Assembly (NCBI GenBank): GCA_016936505.1
Contig: JAFGXS010000024.1
Span: 1 to 64,000, forward strand
DNA length: 64,000 bases
Source: Bacteroidales bacterium
GTDB lineage: Bacteria; Bacteroidota; Bacteroidia; Bacteroidales; F082
Direction of reading: 5' to 3'
Each line of letters starts with the position of its first letter. Within the stretch, counting starts at the first letter, position 1. A model generated the notes under the pieces. The model did not search any database. It saw only the letters and a program-made list of their open reading frames with translations, and was not told where the DNA came from. This document shows, in pieces, positions 12,445 through 23,682 of this stretch. Made by a program: the position numbers and the translations under genes.

Positions 12445-12735
12445 CTAGATATTGCTAAAAAAATCAATCGTTTCTCCATCGGCCAGAGTTACTACAGCTT
12501 TTTTGAAAGCTTTAGTTCTGCCGGATAAAATTCCTGCTTTAGTATAGCGCATTTTGCTTTTGCCGGAATAATTCATGGTATTTACAGAAACCACCTGTAC
12601 ATTGTACAAATCCTCAATCGCTGATTTAATCTGGATTTTATTTGCTTTTTTATCCACAATAAATCCATATTGATTGAGCTTGTCGCCTTTGGCGGTCATC
12701 TTCTCTGTAATTACCGGTTTTAATAATACACTCAT
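12445..12735 (-). CDS. rplW: 50S ribosomal protein L23
   Basis: [11 protein letters not shown]...[34 protein letters not shown]. Confidence 0.97.
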   Translation of the reverse strand: MSVLLKPVITEKMTAKGDKLNQYGFIVDKKANKIQIKSAIEDLYNVQVVSVNTMNYSGKSKMRYTKAGILSGRTKAFKKAVVTLADGETIDFFSNI

Positions 12736-12746
12736 CTTATTCAGAT

Positions 12747-13379
12747 TTATTTTTTAGATAACAATTCTTCTGTACTTTTTACAGCACTTTCCATAAAAAT
12801 GACTGTCTTTGCATCCAAAATATCATAAGTGTTGAGGCTTTCTGCTCTCTGTACTTTAGTACCCTGAATGTTACGGGAAGCGAAATAAAGGTTTCTATCC
12901 ATTTCATTCACTACCAGCAAAGTTTTCTGGTTATCCAGTTTCAGATCAGTCAATACTTGTCTGAATTGTTTTGTCTTAAAAGTTTCAAATTTGAAATCTT
13001 CCACAATCACCACTTGATTTCCGGTTACTTTGTAACTCAAAGCAGACTGACGGGCCAAACGTTTCAGTTTTTTATTCACTTTTGACCTGTAATCGCGGGG
13101 ATGAGGTCCAAAAACACGGCCACCGCCTCGGAAAAGAGGGTTCTTGATATCACCGAAACGTGCAGTACCGGTTCCTTTTTGCTTTTTCAGTTTCCTTGTA
13201 CTTCCAGCAACATCACTACGTTCTCTTGAATCGTGAGTACCCTGGCGTTTGTTTGCCTGAATGTATTTCACATCAAGATAAATAGCGTGGTCGTTAGGCT
13301 CGATGGCAAAAAGCGCATCATCGAGGTTTACCTTGCGGCCGGTATCTTGTCCGTTAATGTTTACTACTACTAACTCCAT
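12747..13379 (-). CDS. rplD: 50S ribosomal protein L4
   Basis: [32 protein letters not shown]. Confidence 0.97.
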   Translation of the reverse strand: MELVVVNINGQDTGRKVNLDDALFAIEPNDHAIYLDVKYIQANKRQGTHDSRERSDVAGSTRKLKKQKGTGTARFGDIKNPLFRGGGRVFGPHPRDYRSKVNKKLKRLARQSALSYKVTGNQVVIVEDFKFETFKTKQFRQVLTDLKLDNQKTLLVVNEMDRNLYFASRNIQGTKVQRAESLNTYDILDAKTVIFMESAVKSTEELLSKK

Positions 13380-13993
13380 CTTTCCAGAATTACATATGAA
13401 TTATTTGGTCCAGGTACCGAACCTTTTACTACAATTACATTCTTTTCAGGGATGATTCTCATAACCTGAAGGTTAATCATCTTCACACGGTTTCCACCAG
13501 TTCTACCTGCCATGCGTAATCCTTTAAATACACGTGAAGGATATGAAGATGCACCCAGTGAACCAGGGGCACGCAAACGGTTATGCTGACCGTGAGTTGC
13601 ATCATTTACACCACGGAAACCATGACGTTTAACAACACCCTGAAAACCTTTACCCTTGCTGGTACCAACAACATCCACAAATTCACCTTCCTGAAAAACC
13701 TCGACGGTTACCAATTCACCAAATTCTTTCTTTTCTTCAAAGCGGGTGAACTCAGCAACGTATTTTTTAGGTGTCGTATTTGCTTTAGCAAAGTGACCTT
13801 TTTCTGCGCTGGTAGTATGCTTTTCTTTTTTCTCGTCAAAGGCAAGCTGAACAGCTGAGTAACCGTCTTTATCCATTGTGCGGATTTGTGTTACCACACA
13901 TGGACCGGCTTCAATTACGGTGCAAGGTACATTTTTACCATTTGCATCGAAAATACTGGTCATGCCTATTTTTTTTCCAATTATTCCTGACAT
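13370..13993 (-). CDS. rplC: 50S ribosomal protein L3
   Basis: [51 protein letters not shown]...[23 protein letters not shown]. Confidence 0.98.
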   Translation of the reverse strand: MSGIIGKKIGMTSIFDANGKNVPCTVIEAGPCVVTQIRTMDKDGYSAVQLAFDEKKEKHTTSAEKGHFAKANTTPKKYVAEFTRFEEKKEFGELVTVEVFQEGEFVDVVGTSKGKGFQGVVKRHGFRGVNDATHGQHNRLRAPGSLGASSYPSRVFKGLRMAGRTGGNRVKMINLQVMRIIPEKNVIVVKGSVPGPNNSYVILERWS

Positions 13994-14022
13994 TGCTTTA
14001 TTCTTTAAGCCTTAAACGTTTA

Positions 14023-14328
14023 TCAAACTTTAATCTCAACTTCAACTCCACTTGGCAATTCGAGCTTCATCAATGCATCGATGGTTTTTGATGTAGAGTT
14101 AAATACATCCATCAATCTTTTGTAAGTGCTCAGCTCAAACTGTTCCCTTGATTTTTTGTTAACAAAGGTAGAGCGGTTTACGGTAAACACCTTTTTATGA
14201 GTTGGTAATGGAATAGGACCATTAACAATAGCTCCGGTGGATTTTACCGTCTTTACGATCTTCTCAGCAGACTTATCTACCAAATTATGATCGTATGATT
14301 TCAGCTTTATTCTAATTCTTTGGTTCAC
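14023..14328 (-). CDS. rpsJ: 30S ribosomal protein S10
   Basis: [23 protein letters not shown]...[20 protein letters not shown]. Confidence 0.98.
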   Translation of the reverse strand: MNQRIRIKLKSYDHNLVDKSAEKIVKTVKSTGAIVNGPIPLPTHKKVFTVNRSTFVNKKSREQFELSTYKRLMDVFNSTSKTIDALMKLELPSGVEVEIKV

Positions 14329-14343
14329 TTTATATAAAGTTTA

Positions 14344-16458
14344 TTAACTAACAATTCCTTTTACTTTATTGATCACTCCTTCAGCAATTGATTCAGGAGC
14401 TTGCTGATAGTTGTAGAATTCCATAGTTGAAGTTGCACGACCTGAAGTCAGTGTACGTAGTGAAGTAACGTATCCAAACATTTCTGACAATGGAACCTTG
14501 GCTTTAACAACCTGGAAACCGATTTTAGCAGAAATATCTTCCAAAATAGCTCTTCTACGTGTTAAGTCGCCAGTTACATCACCTAAATAATCATCCGGAG
14601 TAACAACTTCCAGTTTCATAATAGGTTCCAACATTACTGACTTAGCTTTTTTGGCAGCAGTTTTGAACCCTAATTTTGCAGCCATTTCAAAAGACAGCTG
14701 GTCTGAATCTACAGGGTGAAAACTACCGTCAAACAATCGTACACGCATTCTTTCCAGAGGGAAACCTGCGAGAACACCATTCTGCATAGCAGCTTCAAAA
14801 CCTTTTTTAACTGAAGGAATAAATTCTTTAGGAATATTACCACCTTTAACTTCATCAACAAATTCCAAACCTTCTTCATTGGTTGTAGCAGGTCCGAGTT
14901 CAAACTGAATATCGGCAAACTTACCACGACCACCGGTTTGTTTTTTGTAAACTTCACGGTGTGTAATATCTGAAACGATGGCTTCTTTATAGGCAACCTG
15001 AGGCTGACCAATATTGCACTCCACTTTAAACTCGCGTTTCAAACGGTCGATCAAAATATCAAGGTGCAACTCACCCATTCCTGAAATAATTGTCTGTCCT
15101 GAATCCGGGTCAGTACTTACTTTAAAAGTAGGGTCTTCTTCAGCCAATTTTGCCAAAGCCATACCCATACGATCCATATCTCCCTGAGTTTTAGGCTCAA
15201 TAGAAATACTAATCACCGGTTCGGGGAACGACATAGATTCAAGTACAATAGGATGCTTTTCATCTGTCAAAGTATCACCTGTACGGATGGTTTTAAAACC
15301 AACAGCTGCACCAATATCACCAGCTTCAATTTTTTCCAAAGGATTTTGCTGGTTAGCATGCATCTGCATGATACGACTGATACGTTCCTTTTTACCTGTA
15401 TTTACATTCAAAACATATGAACCAGCTGTTAAAGTACCTGAATAAACACGGAAGAAACACAGCCTGCCTACATAAGGATCAGTAGCAATTTTAAAGGCCA
15501 ACGCAGAGAAATTATCGTCTGGGTCAGGACTTCTGTATTCTTCTTTTTCAGTATCAGGATTCATACCCTTTACAGAATCAATATCAAGTGGACTGGGTAA
15601 AAATTCGATAACGGCATTCAACAACATCTGAACACCTTTATTTTTGAACGCTGAACCACACATTACAGGAGTAATCCGCATATCCAGAGTAGCTTTTCTA
15701 ATCACATCGATCATTTCCTGTTCAGTGATTGAATGAGGATCATCCATGAATTTTTCAAGCAACTCGTCACGTTCTTCTGCTACTCCTTCAATCAACTTCA
15801 TTCTGTAGTTGTATGCAGTTTCCTGCAAATCTTCAGGAATAGGAATTTCTACAATCTTGGTTCCCTGTGATGTATCATCCCAAACAAAAGCTTTATCTTT
15901 AACCAAGTCAACAACACCACGGAAGTTTTCTTCAGAACCAATCGGAATCTGAATAGGAACAGGGTTTGATCCTAAACGTTCTCTGATTTGTTCAACAACT
16001 GAATAAAAATCAGCTCCTGAACGGTCCATTTTATTGATAAAGCTAATACGCGGAACTTTATATTTGTCTGCCTGACGCCATACTGTTTCTGACTGGGGCT
16101 CAACACCACCAACAGCACAGAATAACGCAACAGCACCATCAAGAACACGCAAAGAACGTTCTACCTCAACGGTAAAATCAACGTGTCCAGGAGTATCAAT
16201 AATATTGATCTTATGCCGTTTATTGAATAAATCCCAAAATACAGTAGTCGCAGCAGATGTAATGGTAATACCTCTTTCTTGTTCCTGTACCATCCAGTCC
16301 ATGGTAGCTGCTCCCTCGTGTACCTCACCAATTTTATAATTTTTACCTGTATAAAAAAGTATGCGTTCGGTAGTTGTTGTTTTACCGGCGTCAATGTGAG
16401 CCATAATCCCGATATTTCGGGTCAATTGCAATTTGCTATTTGTTTTATCTGTTGCCAT
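14344..16458 (-). CDS. fusA: elongation factor G (start MATDKTNSK)
   Basis: G1 [16 protein letters not shown]3 DTPGHVDF, G4 NKMDRSGAD; full-length EF-G. Confidence 0.98.
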   Translation of the reverse strand: MATDKTNSKLQLTRNIGIMAHIDAGKTTTTERILFYTGKNYKIGEVHEGAATMDWMVQEQERGITITSAATTVFWDLFNKRHKINIIDTPGHVDFTVEVERSLRVLDGAVALFCAVGGVEPQSETVWRQADKYKVPRISFINKMDRSGADFYSVVEQIRERLGSNPVPIQIPIGSEENFRGVVDLVKDKAFVWDDTSQGTKIVEIPIPEDLQETAYNYRMKLIEGVAEERDELLEKFMDDPHSITEQEMIDVIRKATLDMRITPVMCGSAFKNKGVQMLLNAVIEFLPSPLDIDSVKGMNPDTEKEEYRSPDPDDNFSALAFKIATDPYVGRLCFFRVYSGTLTAGSYVLNVNTGKKERISRIMQMHANQQNPLEKIEAGDIGAAVGFKTIRTGDTLTDEKHPIVLESMSFPEPVISISIEPKTQGDMDRMGMALAKLAEEDPTFKVSTDPDSGQTIISGMGELHLDILIDRLKREFKVECNIGQPQVAYKEAIVSDITHREVYKKQTGGRGKFADIQFELGPATTNEEGLEFVDEVKGGNIPKEFIPSVKKGFEAAMQNGVLAGFPLERMRVRLFDGSFHPVDSDQLSFEMAAKLGFKTAAKKAKSVMLEPIMKLEVVTPDDYLGDVTGDLTRRRAILEDISAKIGFQVVKAKVPLSEMFGYVTSLRTLTSGRATSTMEFYNYQQAPESIAEGVINKVKGIVS

Positions 16459-16481
16459 TGTATTTTCTCGCAAATGCTATT

Positions 16482-16955
16482 TTAGAATCTAAAGTGTGAG
16501 AATGCTTTGTTAGCTTCTGCCATACGGTGTGTATCTTCCTTTTTCTTGAAAGCAGCACCTTCTTCTTTATAAGCAGCAATAATTTCACCGGCAAGTTTCT
16601 GACCCATGCTTTTCTCATGGCGTTTACGGGCAAAATTGATCATATTCTTCATGCCAATGGATTGTTTCCTGTTTGCAGGAATTTCCGAAGGAATTTGGAA
16701 TGTTGCACCACCAATTCTACGGCTTCTAACCTCAACAGCAGGTGTAACATTGGCCAAAGCCCTTTTCCACACATCCAATGCATTTTCTTCTTCACCGATT
16801 TTTCCGGATACGATTTCCATCGCATCATAAAAAATATTATAAGCTACACTTTTCTTTCCGTGCATCATAATATTGTTCACAAATTTCGTCACCAAAACAT
16901 CATTAAATTTTGGATCGGGAAGAATGATTCTTTTTCTTGGTTTAGTCTTTCTCAT
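16482..16955 (-). CDS. rpsG: 30S ribosomal protein S7
   Basis: [45 protein letters not shown]. Confidence 0.98.
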   Translation of the reverse strand: MRKTKPRKRIILPDPKFNDVLVTKFVNNIMMHGKKSVAYNIFYDAMEIVSGKIGEEENALDVWKRALANVTPAVEVRSRRIGGATFQIPSEIPANRKQSIGMKNMINFARKRHEKSMGQKLAGEIIAAYKEEGAAFKKKEDTHRMAEANKAFSHFRF

Positions 16956-16990
16956 TGTATCTTTGAGATTAAATAATCCTTTTTAATTCC

Positions 16991-17368
16991 TTATTTTTTC
17001 TTAGGACGTTTAGTTCCATATTTTGATCTACGCTGCGTACGACCATCTACACCTGATGTATCAAGCGCTCCTCTGATAATGTGGTAACGAACACCAGGTA
17101 AATCTTTCACACGACCACCACGAATCATTACGATTGAGTGCTCCTGCAAATTATGACCTTCGCCTGGAATGTAAGCATTCACTTCTTTACCATTAGTCAA
17201 ACGTACTCTGGCTACTTTACGCATAGCAGAGTTTGGTTTTTTAGGTGTAGTAGTATATACCCTTACACAAACTCCACGACGTTGAGGACAGGAGTCCAAT
17301 GCCGGGGATTTACTTTTATCCACCAGTTTTTTACGACCTTTTCTTACTAACTGTTGTATTGTCGGCAT
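16991..17368 (-). CDS. rpsL: 30S ribosomal protein S12
   Basis: [48 protein letters not shown]. Confidence 0.98.
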   Translation of the reverse strand: MPTIQQLVRKGRKKLVDKSKSPALDSCPQRRGVCVRVYTTTPKKPNSAMRKVARVRLTNGKEVNAYIPGEGHNLQEHSIVMIRGGRVKDLPGVRYHIIRGALDTSGVDGRTQRRSKYGTKRPKKK

Positions 17369-17411
17369 AACAATAATTTATTAATCTTTAAACCTCATTT
17401 TTTTGGAGGTG

Positions 17412-17419
17412 CAAAAGTA
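17412..17419 (-). promoter_or_regulatory. candidate Bacteroidota-type -7 box (TACTTTTG) ahead of the rpsL-led operon
   Basis: Minus strand TTTTGTACTTTTGCACC matches TAnnTTTG, about 45 nt upstream of rpsL; the -33 element is not clear. Confidence 0.5.
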
Positions 17420-17614
17420 CAAAATTATTTTGTAAGTACTTTACTTTCTGTTAAAAAAAATTCGAAAGGAAATTTGACAAGGAGGGTATCTTAAAACATC
17501 AACAAGAGTTTATATCTATTCCTGCTGCTGAAACCTATACCGTTTTACCTTATCAGGTTCCTTTAACTATGTCAGATTCAATAACTTTTTACAAATCGCT
17601 ATTAAATCGGGGTG

Positions 17615-17644
17615 CAAAGGTAAGAATATAATTTGAATTCGCAA
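17615..17644 (-). promoter_or_regulatory. candidate promoter, TTG-N19-TACCTTTG
   Basis: Plus-strand CAAAGGTA at 17615-17622 (= TACCTTTG on minus) and CAA at 17642-17644 (= TTG), 19 nt spacer; fits the Bacteroidota -33/-7 consensus. Confidence 0.45.
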
Positions 17645-17701
17645 GCGTTACTCTAAAAATATTAGTTTTTTTTTCGCAAGAATCTGAATTACTATTAAAA
17701 C

Positions 17702-17733
17702 AAATCCCGACAACAATCAAGTTATCGGGATTT
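17702..17733 (-). terminator. terminator-like hairpin downstream of the FecR-domain gene
   Basis: AAATCCCGA ... TCGGGATTT, 9-bp stem with 14-nt loop, followed on the minus strand by a T-rich run (TTTGTTTTAA). Confidence 0.65.
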
Positions 17734-17753
17734 TCAGATGACAGTTAAATTAG

Positions 17754-20700
17754 TTAATTTAGTTTGGACTGAATTTGTCCGATTAGAGCTTGCAAATTTT
17801 GTAGTAAAGTTTTTAGCTGTTCATCCTGACACTTTTCTAAAGACCTGTCCACATATCCTCTCGAAATGATTACCCACAATAAGGCCCGCTGTTTGTCCGA
17901 CTTACGCAAAGCAGCATCAGCTTGTCCCAAAGCATATACCGAACGGGTAGCGTGCATCACTGTGAAAATATCAGGCAAATTGGGGGCACTGTACAAAGCA
18001 GCTCTCAGTAATGGCATAGCCTCACTGCATAACTGGCCCGCCTGGGCAAAGTTCCCCTGTCCCAGAGTGGTAATGGACAAATCCAAAGCTCTGACAGTTT
18101 CCACATAAAATTCCTGAGCAGTTTTTGCATCAAGGCGTTTTGGAACTGTTATTTGTATGGTGTTTCTTCCTATAATCTTCCCTCCCATTACAAATTCTGC
18201 CCTATAGCTTCCCGGATTCAAAGGAGCATCATACGAAATGATAGCAGCATCAAAAAATGTAGCTTGCGGCACTATCTGATAATTCCCTACATTAATAGGT
18301 TGAGATTGATTGTTCAGATACCAGTTGACGGTTAGTGGCATATTACGGCTCACCTTCACAGGACAACGAGCCACCAACAAAGCATCACCGTATTCCACAG
18401 CAGATTTTGAAAGCAATTCATGGTACTGCCCGTCAGGACTCGGGCTGACATGCAACGGATAAACAGCTAAACTTGTATTTGATGTACGAGGTTTTACTGT
18501 TGCACGTGCCGTGGGTGTACCTGTTTTCTTTACTGCAGCAAGTTTTAGCTTTTCATGATTTCTTCTCTGACTTTCCACATCGCGCCAGTCTGAAGCTAAT
18601 CTTTTTTGAACGTTAAATTCTGTCTGTTCCAGTTTTGGAGCACCTTTTTTGGCCACCATTTTTTGTCCCGGAACCAGGTAACCAACATCACTTCCTGAAC
18701 GTGTTTCGACAACACCTTTATATAAGAAGGTCTCTGTTGTTTTGTCGGGAGACACTTTAACTTCAAATGTTGTTCCCCGAACGCCTACTGCGCAGGTGGG
18801 TGTAATAACCAGAAATTTGCTTCCTTTTTTGGTTACATCGACGTAAGCATCACCTCTTTTAATCAGTAATTTATTTTCACTGTAAAATTCTACCTCAGCA
18901 TCAGGTTTAATAGCCAGGTAAGCTTTGTCAGATGTATATGTGACAGAAACATCTTTGGCATCGCTACTCGTTTTGATTTTATCACCGGGAAAAATTAAAA
19001 TGTGACTATCGGTCACTTCCTCCCATTTTGAACTGCCCATCCGCATCATATAAACTTTTCCCGCCCCGGTATTTAAGGTCATTTCGGCTACTTCCAAAAA
19101 GTTACCCTTGGTTTGTGTTTCACTTTCGACAACCTCATCGTTCAGTTTTGCCACCAGGGTTTGTGCTTCGTTCCATGTTTCAGGCCTTATTTCCTCAAAC
19201 TTGGCAACTGCTTCAGGAACAGCCTTTTTTGGCGCTTTAAGCTGTTCCAGCATTTTTTTGGCCCTGGCGTTGTTGGGATCAATACTCAAAGCCCTTTCAT
19301 ATTGATGAATCACTTTTTTATCACACTCCATTTTATTATAAGCATGACTTCCCCATTGTGCTTTTCGTGTCATTTCACGCCATACCTCTGCTGTAGTACA
19401 ATACATATCCGAGAGTTCTTCCTTGGTTTTTAAGTTCTTGATTTGAGATACGAACTGGTCAGAGGTATTCACCAGTTGGGCCGCTAGCTGGAAAAAGTCC
19501 TCTTTAGCTTTGTTCGAAAAGACCCGGCCTGAATAGTTTAATAATTTATAGGCCAGCGAATAATTCATGAATATTCTGTTTTCAGAATATTTTGCCCTGC
19601 TGGCTATTTGCGCAGCCTGATGCATCAAATCCAAACTCTCCTGTTTGGGATTGCTTGCCTGTAATGTCGTTTGAGGTGCACTCTTATTTTCCCAGTAAGG
19701 CTTATCAAAGGCTTTATCAGCTTTCTCCATTTTTTCGCTCACTTGTTTGCCTAGCGTTTCCAGTTCCTCACGTTGCAACTTTTTGTAATCGGCTTCGTCC
19801 GTTACATTCGTATTATCCGGCTGGTCAATTCTAGTTGTAGAATTATTTTGCGGCTGATAAGCAATGTTAGTATTTGCGCCGGTTGTTATATTGTAATTAT
19901 TCCATACAGCCTTGAACAACTCGGTTTTTTCACTTTGTGGGATTTGAACAAGGCCCATATATCTTTTTAGTGAAGACAAATCATAATTATCAATGGAAGG
20001 AATATTATCAAAGTTGCTATACGCTTTTTGATTCAGCTTAATTCCTTTCTCATCTTCTTTTCCTCCAAATGAATGTATTACCTTACCGTCCTGATTCACA
20101 CGTAATCCCAATCCATAAGATTTAAGCTTGCCATTGATCCTTAAGCTCGTCAATTGACCGTCACGATTCCAGTAAGCAGAGTAAATTTCCTGACCTTCTG
20201 AATATAGCACTTTGTACCTTGGTAGTTTCATTTCACGATCATACCAACCCTTCATTCCAACTATATCGTGATCCACATAAAAGATCATCCTTATTGCAAA
20301 GTCATTATCATAATATACTCTCCACACAGCTGCATTTGATGGAATATTCAGTTTTGACAATTCAGAACCGGCCCATCCGGGATCAGGAACAGAGTTTGGA
20401 GCAATACCAGGTGCAACCCGAAGTCTATCAATGATATCTGACGGGGGCAATTCTGGGTATTGCCCTAACAATATCTGGTATGCATTCAATGTATAGGCCC
20501 GATCGTCCAGATTATAATAGTTAGTTTTTGACCCATTATTGACAAGCCGGGGTCCTACGATCTTTTTATCAGCATACTGTCCATTTTGTAATTTTCTGTA
20601 TTTTATATAGAAGTTATTGAGTTTGCCTGTCTCTCTGTCCCAAAACCTGTGAACCTCCTTATTCCCAAGCATTATACTTTCGCGTACCAGCACAGCTCTT

Positions 20701-22949
20701 CCTCCCTTGATATCCCATTCTCTCATCCCCACATTAAAATGAGGACTCTTTTTTGTATAATAATACTCTGTATATTCTAGTATATCACCAGAATCCAAAT
20801 ATCTAGCACTGATATACTTCACCACATCATCCGGAACTGTCAGTTTGTCAAAAGCCAGATTATCTGCATTAATTGATTTCACCGGATTAGGAATATTCTC
20901 ATAAGGGATTTTATGCCACTTTTCCTCATTATAAATGTCATAAGGAGGAAGGTTAGCCCCGGACTTTGCTTTTTGTATGTATTCGCTTTCCGATACATTT
21001 TTACCATCGATATAATAATTCACACTGACACTATGGTCTTTTAAATTAACCCTATAGTCGGGACCCGATGCAATATTTGCACAATAAAAAGCAAGACGGG
21101 TCAGTGATACTTTCTTTGTTTTACGATCAACCTCAAACCACCTGACAGCACCATGAGTCACCAACAGATTATCGAGCACCGCTTCATATGTAGGAATTCT
21201 GAAATTATCATCTTTGTAAGTTCTGTACCCCACAGTTCTTCCATTCACTGTAAAACGCACCTCGTATTTAATACCCTCTTTGATCCATTCTACCTGAGCA
21301 TTCTCAGGAATGGTATTTTCCCAGTATTTATCTGTTACTTTATAGGTTGATTTACCTGATGCAGTAGTTTTCTTTGCAGGTGTCTTCTCCGGGACAACTT
21401 CAACTTTGTTTTTTGCACTGGCACCACTAAACATATCAGCTGTTACGTTTGACTTGGTTGTTGAGGCGCTGGTTTCCTCTCCTACTTTAAAGTTGACTTG
21501 CCTCGGCGAACAGGATAGTGTGATACTTTTATTGATGATTTTCGGATCACGCTCCATCACAAGGCTTAGAGTATGCGAACCGTTTTCCAAAGATGACGGA
21601 AGTTGTATTGTTTTTGAAAAGTCGGTTCTAAATTTCCCCATGTTATCACGAAACTCTAACATCTCATCCACGATTTCAGAGTTATCAATCAGAATCTTCA
21701 TTTTGACGCGGTCCATCCACTTTCCATCCCAAATAGCTTTGAAGGAAACTTTCACTTCTGCTCTGGGTTCAAAATACAGTTTGACCATTCCGGAGGGACT
21801 TCCGAGTGTCAAATCTTTTATATATAATGATCTATTATTTCCATCTGTAGCGGTTGGAGTATTTTTTGTTTCTTCCGTTTTTGTAGCTAATGCACCGCAA
21901 TATTTATTGTACGTCTTTTCAAATATCGGTTTAACTACCCCTTCAAACTCGGTCCACTTGTCTTTGTGCTCTGTTAAAAATTTTGGTTTATTGTCCTTGT
22001 CGTCACTGTTATAAATATTATTATAAATTTCTTTCCAACTGTTTTTGGCTCCCGTTATTATTTCGTCATAGTTCTTCTGAAATTCAGGACACTTAATATC
22101 ATATTTTTCAAAGTCATCACAAGCTCCTTTCACCTTTTTCTGGAAAGGACCATAATCCCAGTTATATTTTCTATCGGCAAATGACATACCGGTAACAGGT
22201 TCATTGTCCACCTGATTTTTTATTTTTAAGATATTATTCATGTTTGCTTGAAACTGATTAATATCTTTTTTCCACAAATTGATTTTAAATATCAGATATT
22301 CATATTTCTTCTTTGATTTTTCAGCCCGGTCAACAACCATTTTCACACTCTCCTGAAAAGACTTAATATTTTTATCCTCCTGATATGTTTCATAAATCTG
22401 TTTTACTCCTTCATAGAGTTCTTTCGAATTATTATAAACATCATATATCGCTTTTGGAACATTCCCCGTAGTATAATCCTCCATCATATCTTTAGCAGCA
22501 TCATACGATTTCTTTGCCATTTGTAAATAAGCATAAAGTTTATCCATATTATTCAGGTCCTTCATCGCCTGAAGGCCTTCCTTTGTTTCTTCAGTAAGCT
22601 TCATGTGCTTTTCACACAAGCTGAGCTTATTTTCGTAAAGAGTCGTCGAAAATTGTTCTGGTAATTTGATATTAAGCGAGAAGGTAAAATTTGGATTCTC
22701 CTTTTTAGCTTTTTTTTGCATATCATAGCTAATGGATCCCCAAGATATTTCAGTATTTATAAATGAATTTAATTTATCTAGCAGATCAAGGCTCTCATCA
22801 ATTTTTCCTTGTTGCGCCAGGGAATTTATCTGTTGTACATCGGCATTAATTTTCTGGATGGCTTTTTTAACCTCTTCTTCAGAGGTCCCAGCAAAAGCCA
22901 TATTCAGGAAGCTGAGTAATACGATTAGTACTTGGAGAAAAGATTTCAT
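17754..22949 (-). CDS. large secreted protein with helical N-terminus, repeat-containing centre, TPR-like segment and FecR domain
   Basis: Start moved to MKSFLQVLIVLLSFLNMAFA (signal peptide); TPR-like YERALSIDPNNARAKKMLEQL; FecR-like IFPGDKIKTSSDAKDVSVTYTSD...CAVGVRGTTFEVKVSPDKTTETFLYKGVVETRS. Confidence 0.75.
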   Translation of the reverse strand: MKSFLQVLIVLLSFLNMAFAGTSEEEVKKAIQKINADVQQINSLAQQGKIDESLDLLDKLNSFINTEISWGSISYDMQKKAKKENPNFTFSLNIKLPEQFSTTLYENKLSLCEKHMKLTEETKEGLQAMKDLNNMDKLYAYLQMAKKSYDAAKDMMEDYTTGNVPKAIYDVYNNSKELYEGVKQIYETYQEDKNIKSFQESVKMVVDRAEKSKKKYEYLIFKINLWKKDINQFQANMNNILKIKNQVDNEPVTGMSFADRKYNWDYGPFQKKVKGACDDFEKYDIKCPEFQKNYDEIITGAKNSWKEIYNNIYNSDDKDNKPKFLTEHKDKWTEFEGVVKPIFEKTYNKYCGALATKTEETKNTPTATDGNNRSLYIKDLTLGSPSGMVKLYFEPRAEVKVSFKAIWDGKWMDRVKMKILIDNSEIVDEMLEFRDNMGKFRTDFSKTIQLPSSLENGSHTLSLVMERDPKIINKSITLSCSPRQVNFKVGEETSASTTKSNVTADMFSGASAKNKVEVVPEKTPAKKTTASGKSTYKVTDKYWENTIPENAQVEWIKEGIKYEVRFTVNGRTVGYRTYKDDNFRIPTYEAVLDNLLVTHGAVRWFEVDRKTKKVSLTRLAFYCANIASGPDYRVNLKDHSVSVNYYIDGKNVSESEYIQKAKSGANLPPYDIYNEEKWHKIPYENIPNPVKSINADNLAFDKLTVPDDVVKYISARYLDSGDILEYTEYYYTKKSPHFNVGMREWDIKGGRAVLVRESIMLGNKEVHRFWDRETGKLNNFYIKYRKLQNGQYADKKIVGPRLVNNGSKTNYYNLDDRAYTLNAYQILLGQYPELPPSDIIDRLRVAPGIAPNSVPDPGWAGSELSKLNIPSNAAVWRVYYDNDFAIRMIFYVDHDIVGMKGWYDREMKLPRYKVLYSEGQEIYSAYWNRDGQLTSLRINGKLKSYGLGLRVNQDGKVIHSFGGKEDEKGIKLNQKAYSNFDNIPSIDNYDLSSLKRYMGLVQIPQSEKTELFKAVWNNYNITTGANTNIAYQPQNNSTTRIDQPDNTNVTDEADYKKLQREELETLGKQVSEKMEKADKAFDKPYWENKSAPQTTLQASNPKQESLDLMHQAAQIASRAKYSENRIFMNYSLAYKLLNYSGRVFSNKAKEDFFQLAAQLVNTSDQFVSQIKNLKTKEELSDMYCTTAEVWREMTRKAQWGSHAYNKMECDKKVIHQYERALSIDPNNARAKKMLEQLKAPKKAVPEAVAKFEEIRPETWNEAQTLVAKLNDEVVESETQTKGNFLEVAEMTLNTGAGKVYMMRMGSSKWEEVTDSHILIFPGDKIKTSSDAKDVSVTYTSDKAYLAIKPDAEVEFYSENKLLIKRGDAYVDVTKKGSKFLVITPTCAVGVRGTTFEVKVSPDKTTETFLYKGVVETRSGSDVGYLVPGQKMVAKKGAPKLEQTEFNVQKRLASDWRDVESQRRNHEKLKLAAVKKTGTPTARATVKPRTSNTSLAVYPLHVSPSPDGQYHELLSKSAVEYGDALLVARCPVKVSRNMPLTVNWYLNNQSQPINVGNYQIVPQATFFDAAIISYDAPLNPGSYRAEFVMGGKIIGRNTIQITVPKRLDAKTAQEFYVETVRALDLSITTLGQGNFAQAGQLCSEAMPLLRAALYSAPNLPDIFTVMHATRSVYALGQADAALRKSDKQRALLWVIISRGYVDRSLEKCQDEQLKTLLQNLQALIGQIQSKLN

Positions 22950-22959
22950 GATGATAGAA

Positions 22960-23607
22960 TTATAGATTAATGTCACAGTCTGGATTCAATTCTTTAAATT
23001 TTTTAATTTCTTCCAAATCAATGGTTTTAGGAAATTGAACTATGCTAAGCCTTGAAAGTTTCATAATTGCTTCAATGGATTTAATTTTTGTATCGAAACA
23101 GACCAACACCTGCAAGTTAGTTTTATTAGAAAGCACTTCCAGATTGTCAACATCCGTCATTTGGATGTATAACTCTTCCAACATCTTATGTTTTCTTAGT
23201 GCTTCAATACTACTGATATGATTATCGGGTAGAATAACTGTTTTAAGGCTATCCAAATCGGCAAGTGCATCAATATTCTGAATAAAGTAGGATCCGGCAG
23301 AAACAGACTTCAGTTGTTTTAATTTTCGGAGAGGGTCCAAATTAGTTTCGCCTAAAGGAAAATGATCACAACTAACCTGCTCTAGGTTTAGTATTCTTTC
23401 TAAATCTTCATCAGTTGGTTTCTTTCCGATTTTATCAATCTCTCGTAAAAAAACTATCTGCCAGGTTTTATTTAACGAATTCCACCATAAACGAGCATCA
23501 CTAAGCTGTGTTTCCTTTTTCCTATTCTTTTTTTGAACCATTGTGCAAGACTGGAATGAAATCAAAAAAGAAAAATGAAATAAAATCCATAATAGTCTTA
23601 TTTTCAT
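22960..23607 (-). CDS. leucine-rich-repeat putative lipoprotein
   Basis: Lipobox-like FHFSFLISFQSC; repeats such as LDSLKTVILPDNHISSIEALRKHKMLEELYIQMTDVDNLEVLSNKTNLQVLVCFDTKIKSIEAI. Confidence 0.75.
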   Translation of the reverse strand: MKIRLLWILFHFSFLISFQSCTMVQKKNRKKETQLSDARLWWNSLNKTWQIVFLREIDKIGKKPTDEDLERILNLEQVSCDHFPLGETNLDPLRKLKQLKSVSAGSYFIQNIDALADLDSLKTVILPDNHISSIEALRKHKMLEELYIQMTDVDNLEVLSNKTNLQVLVCFDTKIKSIEAIMKLSRLSIVQFPKTIDLEEIKKFKELNPDCDINL

Positions 23608-23682
23608 TCTTAGAGTTATTGATCATTTACAGATTTAGCCTAAAAAAGCTTATTATGCATTTCCTTCTGTTGAAACCACTCT

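Noticed and set aside
16527-16976. 149-aa plus-strand ORF
   Set aside because: Antisense to rpsG, whose identity is certain; shadow ORF.
17494-17632. TPP riboswitch in the rpsL upstream region
   Set aside because: GAACCTGATA and GGGGTGC both occur, but on opposite strands, and the conserved GCG/CTGAGA elements are missing; kept only as an unexplained structured region.
21406-22014. 202-aa plus-strand ORF
   Set aside because: Lies fully antisense to the FecR-domain gene; composition (Ser/Leu-rich) fits a shadow of the opposite frame and no domain is recognisable.
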